From positions 1 to 64,000 of the forward strand of contig NZ_JAQTYM010000003.1 of NCBI RefSeq assembly GCF_028688295.1: a stretch of DNA of 64,000 nt, written 5' to 3'. Shown here one piece after another: positions 16,460 to 26,165 of this stretch. The position numbers and the translations under genes are program-made. The notes below the pieces were generated by a model. The model saw nothing but the letters and a program-made list of their open reading frames with translations, searched no databases and had not been told where the DNA came from. The stretch's first letter is position 1, and every line of letters begins with the position of its first letter. Origin of the DNA: Sulfuricurvum sp. (GTDB lineage: Bacteria > Campylobacterota > Campylobacteria > Campylobacterales > Sulfurimonadaceae).

Positions 16460-17407
16460 ATGATAGATGTAATTAATCAAATACGCTCCGAAGTAGCCAA
16501 AGTCGTTGTCGGTCAGGAGAAGATGATCGATGGATTGTTGATCGGATTGCTGTGCGACGGACATATTCTGATCGAAGGGATTCCGGGACTGGCGAAGACG
16601 ACAACGGTAAAAGCCCTTTCGCAATCGCTTGGTTTGGGATTTAAACGGGTGCAGTTTACCCCCGATTTGCTTCCGAGTGACATTTTGGGTGCTGAGGTCT
16701 ACGATCCGAAAAATAATGGATTCAAGATCAAAAAAGGGCCGATTTTTACCAATCTCCTCCTCGCCGATGAGATCAACCGCGCCCCCGCAAAAGTGCAATC
16801 GGCATTGCTCGAAGTGATGGCGGAGCGACAGGTGACACTGGGGGATGAGAGTTTTAAACTCTCCCCTCCGTTTCTCGTTATGGCGACGCAGAATCCAATA
16901 GAGAACGAGGGGGTTTATCCACTCCCTGAAGCACAATTAGACCGTTTCATGCTCAAAATCAATGTCGGCTACAACACCCCAGAAGAGGAGCTCTCCATCG
17001 CGCGGCGTGTCGGATCGGGACTCGGTGATGCTATTAACGCGGTAATCGATGCGGATCAATTGATCGCACTTAAAGAGAGAGTCAAAGCAATCCACATCGA
17101 CGAAGAGGTGGAGAGATACATGATCAGCCTCGTTAGCGCGACACGTGATCCGCAAGCGTTTGGATTAGATGAGATCAAAGGGTTCTTGCAGTTTGGGGCA
17201 TCTCCCCGTGTGAGTATCGATATGTTCAAAGCCTCCCGTGCGGTGGCGTTTTTACGCGGTCGGGAATTTGTTACACCGAGTGATATCGCCTCGATTATCA
17301 AAGAGCTGATGCGTCACCGTCTCGTCCTCTCCTATGAAGCGGAAGCAGAGGGGATAGCGGTCGATGAGCTCATCGAGAAGATCATTAAAGCGGTACCGAT
17401 TCCATAA
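16460..17407 (+). CDS. moxR: MoxR-family AAA ATPase
   Basis: 315 residues. Walker A is GIPGLAKTT, Walker B LLLADEINRAP, then sensor 1 (FLVMATQNPIE) and sensor 2 region (GASPRVSIDMFKASRA). This is a cytoplasmic chaperone-like ATPase of the MoxR subfamily that works with DUF58 and VWA proteins on metal loading, protein maturation or envelope integrity. It heads a tightly coupled unit: TAATG overlap with the DUF58 gene, then ATGA-type overlaps down to 20504. Confidence 0.95.
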   Translation: MIDVINQIRSEVAKVVVGQEKMIDGLLIGLLCDGHILIEGIPGLAKTTTVKALSQSLGLGFKRVQFTPDLLPSDILGAEVYDPKNNGFKIKKGPIFTNLLLADEINRAPAKVQSALLEVMAERQVTLGDESFKLSPPFLVMATQNPIENEGVYPLPEAQLDRFMLKINVGYNTPEEELSIARRVGSGLGDAINAVIDADQLIALKERVKAIHIDEEVERYMISLVSATRDPQAFGLDEIKGFLQFGASPRVSIDMFKASRAVAFLRGREFVTPSDIASIIKELMRHRLVLSYEAEAEGIAVDELIEKIIKAVPIP

Positions 17408-18240
17408 TGAACAATAGTCGTCAGATCCTTATCAAAGCCCGTCGCCAGATCATCGGGGATCGGATCGGAAACAACCCCTCGATGTTTCGGGGGGAGGGGT
17501 ACGATTTCATTGAACTGCGCGAATACGTCAGCGGTGATGATACCCGTCACATCGACTGGAACGTTACGGCGAAGATGGGGAAACCGTTCGTTAAAGTGTT
17601 TCGAGAAGAACGCGAGCTTAATGTCCTCACCGTCGCACTGCTCGGCGGGGGACTTCATTTCGGATCACAGAAGTTTAAGATCGAGTCTGTTGCCGAAGCG
17701 GTGGCATTGATCGGATACTCTGCGGTCACAAACGGCGATGTTTTCGGCCACGCGAATTACTCCGAAACCCTCCGAAACGAGATTCGTCCCGCGAAAAAGC
17801 GCTTTTCGGTACAGCAGGCGACGAGGAGTGTTTTGGATGCGGAGATACTGCATCACCGTGTTGATCTAACCCATAGCATCAAAGAGCTCTATCGTCGAAC
17901 GAAGCGAAGGTCTCTGATCGTGTTGATCGGTGATTTTTTCGAGATTCCAGATTTGAGACTCCTCGCTCGAAAGCACGAAGTAGTTGCTATCGTCGTACGC
18001 GACCGTGCCGAAGAGAATCCTGAAGTGATGGGATTTAGTGCCCTCATCGATCCTGAGAGCGGTGCCGTATTGGAGGGGGATTTCAATGAGAAAAGCGTGA
18101 AGCGCTACCGCGAGCGGGTCAGAGCGCATGACATCGAACTTTTTGAATCGTTTCGAAAAGCGGGGGTTCGCGCGAGCAAGCTCTATACCGATGCGAATGC
18201 GATTGTGACGTTGCGACGGTTGTTTGAGGGGAGAGTATGA
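17407..18240 (+). CDS. DUF58 family protein
   Basis: 277 residues, no membrane segment. The family signature is clear: FIELREYVSGDDTRHIDW, then KPFVKVFREERE, followed by a VWA-like half (SLIVLIGDFFEIPDLRLLARKH and RRLFEGRV at the end). DUF58 proteins almost always accompany MoxR and probably act as its adaptor. It overlaps moxR by 1 base and the next gene by 4. Confidence 0.92.
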   Translation: MNNSRQILIKARRQIIGDRIGNNPSMFRGEGYDFIELREYVSGDDTRHIDWNVTAKMGKPFVKVFREERELNVLTVALLGGGLHFGSQKFKIESVAEAVALIGYSAVTNGDVFGHANYSETLRNEIRPAKKRFSVQQATRSVLDAEILHHRVDLTHSIKELYRRTKRRSLIVLIGDFFEIPDLRLLARKHEVVAIVVRDRAEENPEVMGFSALIDPESGAVLEGDFNEKSVKRYRERVRAHDIELFESFRKAGVRASKLYTDANAIVTLRRLFEGRV

Positions 18241-18632
18241 AAGATTTGAATATTCCGCTAAATGACATCGCTCCGTTGGTGGAGATTCCCGATTATTCAC
18301 TCTATTATTTTATCGCGGTGGTTCTCATAGCGGTTGCTTTGAGCTTGGCGCTTATTTTGGCACTCATCAAGCAGATCCGAAAACGTCGTGTAAATTTGCG
18401 GAAAGAGCGTTTTATCGCACTCTCATCGGTCGATTTCTCCGACCCCAAACGTGCCGCGTACACCATCAGTGAGCTCGGACGCGTGTTTGCCTCCGATAAC
18501 GAACGTACAGAAAAGGCATATCATAACCTCTTTGAGCGTTTGGCCCCCTACAAATACGCTCCAAAGGTGGAGATGATCGATGAGGAGACGATAGGGTATT
18601 ATCGCCTCTATTTAGAGATTATCGATGCTTGA
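18237..18632 (+). CDS. DUF4381-like single-helix membrane protein
   Basis: 131 residues. A proline-containing N-terminus (LNDIAPLVEIPDYSLYYF) is followed by one helix (about 22-45) and a basic cytoplasmic region (KQIRKRRVNLRKERF) with helical content. Size, topology and position between DUF58 and the VWA genes fit DUF4381 proteins of MoxR operons. Its function is unknown. Confidence 0.7.
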   Translation: MKDLNIPLNDIAPLVEIPDYSLYYFIAVVLIAVALSLALILALIKQIRKRRVNLRKERFIALSSVDFSDPKRAAYTISELGRVFASDNERTEKAYHNLFERLAPYKYAPKVEMIDEETIGYYRLYLEIIDA

Positions 18633-19359
18633 GGGGATTTATTTCCAGTTTCCCAAGCTCGGATTTATCCTCTTTTTCTTTCTCGCATGTGAGGCACTCT
18701 GTCCGCTTCGCAGTAACCCGATCTATTTTCCCCGCAATGCACTGTTTGGAATGGATGAAACAAAGCCCCCTTTGTGGATGTGGGTTGCCAAATGGGCGAT
18801 GATCTCTTTTTTCATCGTCGCGTTGATGTCTCCCGTTCGGGAGGTGAAAGAGGAGCCAAGAGGATATGACATCCTGATTGCACTTGAACCCTCATCCATT
18901 CAACCCGAAATATTGGAGGATATCCGATCGTTTATCGAAAAACGCCCATCGGATCGTTTTGCCCTCTATGTCCCTGCGCCATCCCCTACGATTATCCCTC
19001 TTACGGAGGATCATGAGACGTTTCTAAAAATCCTCTCTCAGCTCACAAAAGAGAACTCTGATGGGAAAATAACCAAAGAGATAGAGCGTTTTTTCTCCAC
19101 CACACCTGAAGCGAGAGGGTGGGTAATACTCCTCTCATCGAAACCCAAAGAGTGGATTCGCTCATTACCGATAGGTTTGGAGGTGAGTATTATCGAACCC
19201 ACTGAGGATTGGGTAGAGGTGTCTCATCGCTCACACCCTCCTTTTGGGAGGATTGCGGTAGAGAAATATTTTGAGTATTACTACATTTATCCCCTCTTTA
19301 TCGGCTTTTTAGCGATGCTCCTCTATCTGTATGGCCGTAACCAAAAGGGATTGGCATGA
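18625..19359 (+). CDS. BatA-like protein with degenerate VWA domain
   Basis: 244 residues. Helices lie at about 11-26, 53-70 and 219-236, the same topology as BatA. The VWA region is reduced and its metal site lost: the DxSxS motif of BatA is replaced by E88-P-S90-S-I92 (ALEPSSIQ), and there is no TDG motif (LLSSKPKEW instead). It overlaps both neighbours (8 bases and 4 bases). Probably a structural paralogue of BatA rather than a metal-dependent binder. Confidence 0.7.
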   Translation: MLEGIYFQFPKLGFILFFFLACEALCPLRSNPIYFPRNALFGMDETKPPLWMWVAKWAMISFFIVALMSPVREVKEEPRGYDILIALEPSSIQPEILEDIRSFIEKRPSDRFALYVPAPSPTIIPLTEDHETFLKILSQLTKENSDGKITKEIERFFSTTPEARGWVILLSSKPKEWIRSLPIGLEVSIIEPTEDWVEVSHRSHPPFGRIAVEKYFEYYYIYPLFIGFLAMLLYLYGRNQKGLA

Positions 19360-20504
19360 GTTTTTTACATCCCGAATTTCTTTTTTGGTTACTACCACTT
19401 AGCTTTCTCCTTTTTTATTTTTGGCTTACTCAAAAACCACTCCAAAATCGGTGGCTTAGTGAGGCGGTACTCGAAAAATTGCGTGCACCTGAGACCACTA
19501 TGGGGCTCAAAGGCCGTAACATCCTTTTTTTAGTTTCGTCTGTGTTGATTATCCTAGCTATGGCTCAACCGGTGATTATTGATTCGACACCGATCGAGGG
19601 GAAAGAGCTTCATGTTGTCATTGCGATTGATCGGAGTAATGAGCATTTTGAGCAGATTCGATCATTGGCACGCTCAACTCTCTATTCTGTTTTGGGTGAG
19701 AATATTGAACTGATGGCATACGATGAGAAACTCTATGAAATCGCACCGCGAAGTAATGATGGGGGGATATTAGGGGAATTGATACGTCATCTAGCCCCTT
19801 CTGATAAACCTTCCAATCGTGATGTGTTAACGGAAAAGTTGGCACAGCGTAAAGCAGATATGACGATCATCATCACCTCTATACCGTTTAAGATGGAGGG
19901 TATGATGCTGGTTGCTTCCCCATCGGATGTTTTAGTCGTCCATGAAAAATTGCTGGAGCTAAGAAACAACCATCGTATTCAAGCTCATATCCCCCTCTTT
20001 TTTTATCCTTTGGGATTGGCGATGGTGTTGATTTTGTTTGCCCTCTCTTCGATGAGCAAGCGTCAAAGTGTGAGTGTTGGAATCGTCCTTTTTGCTTTGA
20101 GTCTATTCCCCATGAACTCTCATGCCGGGATTTTGGATTTTAAAGAGCTTATCAAGGCGAGGGAGGCGTATGAAGCGGGTGAATATGAAAAAGCGGAGCG
20201 ACTTTTTGCACGTCATCAGATGAAACACGATTCGCCTCAGGTGCGTTATAACCGTGCCAATGCTCTTTATATGAGCGGTCGATATGAGAGGGCGCGTTAT
20301 TGGTACGAGAGGGTCTATACCGCCGATCCGATGTTGCAAAAGCGTCTTCGTTATAATTTAGAACAGAGTAGGGCAAAGATCGAAATGTCTAAAGCGGATA
20401 GAAAAAAGATTGAGAAGCGAGATCAACAGATTCAGACAGATGGGGTAAACTCCACGATGCAGCCGAAGCGTTTGCCGAGGGAAACGAAATTATTTGAATG
20501 GTGA
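19356..20504 (+). CDS. BatB/BatC-like protein with degenerate VWA domain and TPR tail
   Basis: 382 residues, a shorter paralogue of the gene at 11232: N-terminal helices (about 8-25 and 55-72), VWA-like domain, helix near 212-230, then a hydrophobic segment ending NSHAGILDF and two TPR-like repeats (YEAGEYEKAERLFARH; YMSGRYERARYWYERVY). The metal site reads D92-R-S94-N-E96, so the third serine is Glu, and no TDG motif is visible. The ILDF/LLDY segment before the TPRs is shared with the paralogue, which supports common ancestry. It ends one base before the convergent tyrA stop. Confidence 0.75.
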   Translation: MSFLHPEFLFWLLPLSFLLFYFWLTQKPLQNRWLSEAVLEKLRAPETTMGLKGRNILFLVSSVLIILAMAQPVIIDSTPIEGKELHVVIAIDRSNEHFEQIRSLARSTLYSVLGENIELMAYDEKLYEIAPRSNDGGILGELIRHLAPSDKPSNRDVLTEKLAQRKADMTIIITSIPFKMEGMMLVASPSDVLVVHEKLLELRNNHRIQAHIPLFFYPLGLAMVLILFALSSMSKRQSVSVGIVLFALSLFPMNSHAGILDFKELIKAREAYEAGEYEKAERLFARHQMKHDSPQVRYNRANALYMSGRYERARYWYERVYTADPMLQKRLRYNLEQSRAKIEMSKADRKKIEKRDQQIQTDGVNSTMQPKRLPRETKLFEW

Positions 20505-21341
20505 TTATTTAAAAATATCGTAGAGTTTGTTCGCACCCTTCATTTCGCGGCGAAGTTCTGAATAATCTTCTTCTTGGAGTGCTTTTTTAAGAGTTTGAAG
20601 TTCAATTTCAAACAGTTCAACCGCACTGAGAACGTTTTCACGGTTTTGGCGAAAAATATCTTCCCACATGGCAGGAGAACTTTTTGCCAAACGGCTCATG
20701 GAGCGAAATCCCCCTGCGGCGAGGGTGAGGATATTCTCTTTTTCTTCTTGGGCTAACACGGTGTTAGCAAGTGCATAGGAGATAACGTGGGGCATATGAG
20801 AGATAAATGCCGCATGACGGTCATGCTGATGCGCTCCCATACGGCGTATCTGCATCCCGATTGCTTGGAAAATCCGTAATGCGATATCACGTTGCGTATC
20901 ACCGCTGTGTTCCAAATCGCACAATACGACCACTTTTTCGGCGTAGAGCCCCTCGAGTGCGGCACTCGGACCGAACTGCTCCGTCCCCGTCATCGGGTGG
21001 GCAGCAACGACATTGGATCGGATAGACGGTGGGATAGCCTCGACAATGAGGGCTTTCGTACTTCCCAAATCAATCATGGTTTTATCGGTTCCTGCCAAGT
21101 CGGTAGATCGTTGTAAAAAATCGATGACACCGTTAACCGGAACCGCCAAAAAGATAACGTCACAGTGCATTTTAAGGTCTTCAAAGCTCAGAAAAGATTC
21201 AACCAACCCCCGTTGAAGAGCGACCATTTGATGCTCTTCGTTATGATCACAACCGATTATAGAGGAGATAAACGAGAGATGCTTGAGGGCAAGCGCCATC
21301 GAACCTCCCATTAATCCTAACCCCACAATACCGATCTTCAT
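20505..21341 (-). CDS. tyrA: Prephenate dehydrogenase
   Basis: 278 residues. N-terminal NAD-binding motif GIVGLGLMGGSMA, then VIFLAVPV, DLGSTKA, the family HPMTGTE loop and a helical C-terminal dimerisation domain (HDRHAAFISHMPHVISYALA, GGFRSMSRLA). It oxidises and decarboxylates prephenate to 4-hydroxyphenylpyruvate in tyrosine synthesis. There is no chorismate mutase or ACT domain, so it is the monofunctional type. It is divergent from bamA. Confidence 0.95.
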   Translation of the reverse strand: MKIGIVGLGLMGGSMALALKHLSFISSIIGCDHNEEHQMVALQRGLVESFLSFEDLKMHCDVIFLAVPVNGVIDFLQRSTDLAGTDKTMIDLGSTKALIVEAIPPSIRSNVVAAHPMTGTEQFGPSAALEGLYAEKVVVLCDLEHSGDTQRDIALRIFQAIGMQIRRMGAHQHDRHAAFISHMPHVISYALANTVLAQEEKENILTLAAGGFRSMSRLAKSSPAMWEDIFRQNRENVLSAVELFEIELQTLKKALQEEDYSELRREMKGANKLYDIFK

Positions 21342-21414
21342 AACTTACCTTTGCGTATAATGGTGCTATTTTAGCCCTTTTAAGTTTAATTTACGCTCCT
21401 ATTAATCGTAACGG

Positions 21415-21423
21415 TGCTAGAAT
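21415..21423 (+). promoter_or_regulatory. Extended -10 promoter of bamA
   Basis: TGCTAGAAT, an extended -10 box (TGn plus TAGAAT), 32 bases before the bamA start codon. Confidence 0.45.
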
Positions 21424-21454
21424 AAGGGACTATTTTAACGCAACGGACTTTGGC

Positions 21455-23695
21455 TTGAAAAAAATCACCCTCTCTTTAGCAGTAGCGAGCGCTCTTGTTT
21501 ACGGATCGACACAAAATGTTCAATCAATACAGTATGAGGGGATGATCCACATCTCCGAAGCGGTCGCAAAACGGCTAAATGAGGTCAAAGTCGGTGAACC
21601 TCTCGACCCGATTGCGGTCGATAAAACCGTCAAAAACTTTTTTGACCAAGGGTACTTTGAAGATGTATGGGCAGATGAAAATGATGGCAAAGTAACGTTT
21701 CACTTTAAAGAAAAACCGATCATCTCTAAGATAGAGCTCAAAGGGTACAAAGAGAATGATGAAGAGGCAACAAAAGGGTTGTTGCAGATTGAAAAAGGGG
21801 CTCTTTATGATGAAAAGCGTCTTGAAGGGGCTAAAAAACGGATTATCGATGCTCTGAGTACTGATGGTAAAATTGACTCAGTAGTTGAAATTGATACCGA
21901 AAAACTCGAGAATGGAAGTATGCACGTTACTTTTATTGTTAATGAGGGTGAAGAGATTATTATCAAAAAACTTCGTTACGCTGGAGTATTGACCCAAGAC
22001 AGTGGTGATTTTGACAGCATGATTGCGAACAAAGAAGAGCAGTTTATGGGATGGCTCTGGGGACGTAACGACGGTAAGATGAAAGTAGCGGAACTCCAAT
22101 ACGATCCATTGCGTATTCGAGATTTTTACATGCAGAACGGTTATTTGGATGCGAAAATTGATGAGCCGTTTGTTGCAGTCGATTTCGATCATTACACTGC
22201 TGAAATGAGCTACAATATTTTTGAAGGAGATGTGTATCGTGTTAGCGATATCCTCATTTTTCAAGATACAGCTGTTATTGATGATAAAGAACTTTTAGAT
22301 GTTATTGCACTAGAGAAAAACAAACCTTTTAACATCAAAACCTTCCGTGAAGATGCTGATCGTATTAAAACAAAAATCGCTGATTTGGGATACGCGTATG
22401 TTCAAGTTCAACCTGATTTAAAAAAAGATAAAGAGGGAAAAAGTGTTGATGTTGTTTACCGTATTAATCCAGGTAAAAAAGTACGAATTCGTAATGTAAT
22501 AGTTTCTGGTAATAACCGTACATTAGACCGTGTAGTACGCCGTGAGCTTTTCCTCGCACCAGGTGATTTGTACAGTATGACCAATCTCAAAGATTCTCGT
22601 AATGCGATTGGACGTACTGGATATTTCGAAAGCAATACAATCGAAGAGAAGCGGATAGATGATGAATCGATGGACTTAATCGTTCAAACCAAAGAGGCAC
22701 CGACCGGGAATATCCAACTTGGTGGAGGATATGGAAGCTTTGGTGGAATCTTGCTCAGCGTTGCGGTGAGTGATCGTAATATTTTTGGTTCAGGGATTAA
22801 TGTAGGGCTAAATTTGGAGCGTTCACAACGCACCAGTAACTACTCGTTTAATATCTCGAATCCTCGCCTTAACGATAGTGATTTTAGTGGTAATTTTTCA
22901 GTTTATAACAGTTCAACAGAATATGATAGTTACTCTGTTGCCTCTTTAGGTACAAGTGTAGGGATAGGTCACCGATTCAATCGTTACTGGAGCGGTTATA
23001 TGGGGTATAACTATTCTAAAAATGATTACAGTGATTTTGATACGCTTACATTAACAAGTGAACAATTACGCTATTACGAAAGTTATGCAAAAAGTTCACT
23101 TATTGTTTCGGCTACCTTTGATAATACTGATGACTATTATATCCCGCGTGAAGGGTATGCATTTTCCCAAAGCTTTGAAAAAGCAGGACTTGGGGGAGAT
23201 GCTGATTTTATCAAAAGCCGTACCACTTTTGGAGCGTATAAAGGGTTGCAAAAATTGACCGATTTTGACCTCATTCTACGCTACAAAGCTCGATTTAATT
23301 ATGCGGAGGAAAGTGGCTATTTACCACTCAATGAAAAGTTTTATATGGGTGGGATCGGTTCGGTTCGTGGATACCAAGGATATTCTATCTCTCCTACAGA
23401 TGGTGTAGATAGTAATGGAAAGCCAAATAAAATTGGAGGGACTCAAACGTTCTCAAACAGTTTTGAGTTAAGTGTTCCATTGGTTCCCGAAGCGCGTATG
23501 CGAGCAACTGCGTTTGTCGATTACGGAATGATTGGTGAAAAGAGTTTGAGCGAAATCAAACGGGGCGGTTATGGTATTTCTCTAGAGTGGTTTAGTCCGG
23601 TTGGACCACTGCAACTGGTGTTTGCTAATCCAATCGGGGATAAACCAGGAGATGAAACAACCGCGTTTGAGTTTACGATCGGACAAAGATTTTAG
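21455..23695 (+). CDS. bamA: Outer-membrane protein assembly factor BamA
   Basis: 746 residues from a TTG; the following KKITLSLAVASALVYG is a signal peptide, which supports this start. POTRA repeats span about 20-415 (for example KPIISKIELKGYKENDEE, KVRIRNVIVSGNNRTLDRVV), followed by a 16-strand Omp85 barrel with the conserved SVRGYQGY lid-lock motif and a terminal aromatic residue (FTIGQRF). It inserts beta-barrel proteins into the outer membrane. It is next to tyrA, as I recall in Campylobacter. Confidence 0.95.
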   Translation: MKKITLSLAVASALVYGSTQNVQSIQYEGMIHISEAVAKRLNEVKVGEPLDPIAVDKTVKNFFDQGYFEDVWADENDGKVTFHFKEKPIISKIELKGYKENDEEATKGLLQIEKGALYDEKRLEGAKKRIIDALSTDGKIDSVVEIDTEKLENGSMHVTFIVNEGEEIIIKKLRYAGVLTQDSGDFDSMIANKEEQFMGWLWGRNDGKMKVAELQYDPLRIRDFYMQNGYLDAKIDEPFVAVDFDHYTAEMSYNIFEGDVYRVSDILIFQDTAVIDDKELLDVIALEKNKPFNIKTFREDADRIKTKIADLGYAYVQVQPDLKKDKEGKSVDVVYRINPGKKVRIRNVIVSGNNRTLDRVVRRELFLAPGDLYSMTNLKDSRNAIGRTGYFESNTIEEKRIDDESMDLIVQTKEAPTGNIQLGGGYGSFGGILLSVAVSDRNIFGSGINVGLNLERSQRTSNYSFNISNPRLNDSDFSGNFSVYNSSTEYDSYSVASLGTSVGIGHRFNRYWSGYMGYNYSKNDYSDFDTLTLTSEQLRYYESYAKSSLIVSATFDNTDDYYIPREGYAFSQSFEKAGLGGDADFIKSRTTFGAYKGLQKLTDFDLILRYKARFNYAEESGYLPLNEKFYMGGIGSVRGYQGYSISPTDGVDSNGKPNKIGGTQTFSNSFELSVPLVPEARMRATAFVDYGMIGEKSLSEIKRGGYGISLEWFSPVGPLQLVFANPIGDKPGDETTAFEFTIGQRF

Positions 23696-23703
23696 GTTAG
23701 TGC

Positions 23704-23735
23704 CGTTCGTGGTGAGCTAAGTCGAACCATGAACG
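23704..23735. repeat. Intergenic palindromic repeat between bamA and the DUF808 gene
   Basis: Arms GTTCGTGGT and ACCATGAAC (one G-T pair) enclose TGAGCTAAGTCGA. The core is a variant of the TGARCTTGTCGAA element at 14897. It lies between convergent genes and could also act as a terminator. Confidence 0.6.
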
Positions 23736-23741
23736 CGAAGC

Positions 23742-24689
23742 TTACTTCTTAAACACTCTCACTATTTTAGAAATCACTTCAACTACACCCATCACGATTC
23801 CACCTGCTACAATCCCCGCAATCGCATCGATGAGAACAGGTGTTATCCATCCTAATGCCTTTCCGGCAGTTGGGATACTCTCAACGCTCTGTACGGCACT
23901 CTCTAGGAGATGGTGAGCATCAGGAATTCCGTGCAAGAGAATGCTTCCCCCAACAAGGAACATCGCGGCAGTTCCGACAACGGTGAGAATTTTCATGAGT
24001 TTCGGAGCAAAACTGAGCAGTCCTTGTCCCAAAGCTCTTTGTGGTGCCCCGCGTTTTCCCTCCGGGGCAGTTTGAAGCAGATGAAGCCCTGCGTCATCCA
24101 TTTTGACAATAGCAGCGACAATCCCATAGACACCTATGGTGATCGCTATTGCGATTCCAGAAACAACCATGGTTTGGGTTAAGAGATCTTTATCTGCAAC
24201 GGTCCCTAGCGCAATGACAATAATCTCTGCGGAGAGGATAAAGTCAGTACGAATCGCCCCTTCGATTTTCTCTTTTTCAAACGCTTCGAGATCAACGTCT
24301 GGGTTATGGAAAGCTTCAATCAGATCATGCTGATGATCTTCCTCTTCTTTAGAATGTAAAAAAGGGTGGGCGATTTTTTCGAACCCCTCATAACACAGAT
24401 AGGCACCACCAATCATGAGGATCGGTGTGATCGACCATGGGGCAAAGGCACTAAGAGTTAATGCGGCAGGGACGAGGATCAATTTATTTTTAAATGACCC
24501 TTTAGCAACACCCCAGACCACAGGGAGTTCACGTTCAGCCCGTATGCCTGCAACTTGTTGTGCATTGAGGGCGAGATCATCACCGAGAACGCCGGCTGTT
24601 TTTTTAGCGGCCACTTTGCTCATGGCGGCAACATCGTCGAGGAGGAGGGTTATATCATCAATGAGTATAAGGAGGCTGCTTCCTGCCAT
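23742..24689 (-). CDS. DUF808 (YedI) family inner-membrane protein
   Basis: 315 residues. The N-terminus MAGSSLLILIDDITLLLDDV and the following SKVAAKKTAGVLGDDLALNA are the DUF808/YedI signature, followed by about six membrane helices. The function of the family is unknown. It begins 3 bases after the ppx stop, so the two are probably co-transcribed. Confidence 0.9.
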   Translation of the reverse strand: MAGSSLLILIDDITLLLDDVAAMSKVAAKKTAGVLGDDLALNAQQVAGIRAERELPVVWGVAKGSFKNKLILVPAALTLSAFAPWSITPILMIGGAYLCYEGFEKIAHPFLHSKEEEDHQHDLIEAFHNPDVDLEAFEKEKIEGAIRTDFILSAEIIVIALGTVADKDLLTQTMVVSGIAIAITIGVYGIVAAIVKMDDAGLHLLQTAPEGKRGAPQRALGQGLLSFAPKLMKILTVVGTAAMFLVGGSILLHGIPDAHHLLESAVQSVESIPTAGKALGWITPVLIDAIAGIVAGGIVMGVVEVISKIVRVFKK

Positions 24690-24692
24690 AGA

Positions 24693-26165
24693 TTAATCCT
24701 TGAGTATGAGGGTAAAGTTAGGGGGTAAGACGATATTTTTGAGCTGTTCGCGTGCTAAATAGAGAGATTTTCCTCCGACGATTAATAAACCGCTGTGAGG
24801 ATCCATTTCGAGTGTGATATCGGACGCGTTGACGCGTCCGGCTAAGAGGATATGGGAGAGCCACAAAATTGCGCTCAGGGCATCGAGAGTAGCCTCATCG
24901 GGTAACAATGATCCGTACGAGTTTTTAGGGATGAGATCGGAGGAGCTATTCCCTTTTTTAAAGAGCAACAGATGGGAGATCAAGGCAATTTGTGAATGAC
25001 TGAGGGCATAATCCAAAGCACTCATCGCTAGATAATGGCTATGGCGTTGGTAGGCATAATAGCGGATACCAACACCGATAGAGAGGAGTTTTGCTGCGAC
25101 ACTCAGTTCATGTCGATAGAGAGGATTGATCTCTAAATGGAGATGAAGTAAATCAAAAATGCGTTTAGAGAGGTGAGAGCATTGGAGTGCATGATCGCTG
25201 TGAATTCCGTACGTATCGAGTAGGTAGCGTACACTTGGATTATAATGTGCGGGGAATTTATCTCCGTTGTTACGGAGTAAATCGCTCAAGAATGCCCCTT
25301 CGCGTACACCGACCCCACTACACAGTAGTTTCTGGCTTTGGGTATGACGGATAATACGCTCTAAAATGAGGGTTCCGGGTTTGATGGTGTCAAAACGATC
25401 GGGTTTGATAAATAAAGAGCGGAGCTTTTTTGGACTGGCACCTAGTATTTGAGAGGTAAAGCGTAAAAAATCATTGGCATCACTCGTATAGGCATGGAGT
25501 TTTTTGAGAGGATACTCCTCTTTTTTCATCAACGCTCTGGTGAGGGCACGAAAAGTCCCCCCAATACCAACAAGGGTAGTCGTTCCAAAATCGGGGAGCT
25601 GTTTCAGTGCGTTATCGATATAGGCGGTTGCCCCATTAATATCGTCGTTATCAAAAAATAGCTCTTTGATGCGGACGGTTCCGATATTCAGAGAATAAAG
25701 TTGTTCCACTTTTCCGTTGCGTAGTAGGGCAAATTCGCTCGAACCGCCCCCTACATCAACGGTGATAGCCTCATCCATAGCAGGGAGGAGATTCGCACAT
25801 GCCATCCCCCCTAAATAGGCCTCTTTTTCTCCACTAATGATTTTGATGGAGAGAGAGTGTTCACGTTTGATACGGGAGAGGAAAACAGAGGCATTAGGGG
25901 CATCACGTAAAGCAGAGGTAGCTACGCACAATATTTTTCGCGCACCGAATGAACGGGCGATCGAAAGAAACTCACCAATAGCTAAAGAGGTACGCTCCAT
26001 TGGCTCATGTTGAAGATTTCCTCCATTTTTATAAGCGGATTCGCTTAAGCGGACGGAGCTTTTAACCTCATGCAGAATATGAAAAGCAAAACGGCTGGTT
26101 TTTTGAAAGACCGCCATCCGCATCGAATTGCTTCCGATGTCGATAACGGCGGTACATTGTGCCAT
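24693..26165 (-). CDS. ppx: Ppx/GppA exopolyphosphatase-guanosine pentaphosphatase family
   Basis: 490 residues. ASKHA phosphate-binding motifs are visible: AVIDIGSNSMRMAVF, IISGEKEAYLGG, ITVDVGGGSSEFAL, STTLVGIGG-type loop (TTLVGIGGTFRAL), and an HD-like C-terminal region (HLSKRIFDLLHLH, ELSVAAKLLSIGVG). It hydrolyses polyphosphate and/or pppGpp, linking phosphate storage to the stringent response. It ends next to the ferredoxin stop region with no gap. Confidence 0.92.
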   Translation of the reverse strand: MAQCTAVIDIGSNSMRMAVFQKTSRFAFHILHEVKSSVRLSESAYKNGGNLQHEPMERTSLAIGEFLSIARSFGARKILCVATSALRDAPNASVFLSRIKREHSLSIKIISGEKEAYLGGMACANLLPAMDEAITVDVGGGSSEFALLRNGKVEQLYSLNIGTVRIKELFFDNDDINGATAYIDNALKQLPDFGTTTLVGIGGTFRALTRALMKKEEYPLKKLHAYTSDANDFLRFTSQILGASPKKLRSLFIKPDRFDTIKPGTLILERIIRHTQSQKLLCSGVGVREGAFLSDLLRNNGDKFPAHYNPSVRYLLDTYGIHSDHALQCSHLSKRIFDLLHLHLEINPLYRHELSVAAKLLSIGVGIRYYAYQRHSHYLAMSALDYALSHSQIALISHLLLFKKGNSSSDLIPKNSYGSLLPDEATLDALSAILWLSHILLAGRVNASDITLEMDPHSGLLIVGGKSLYLAREQLKNIVLPPNFTLILKD

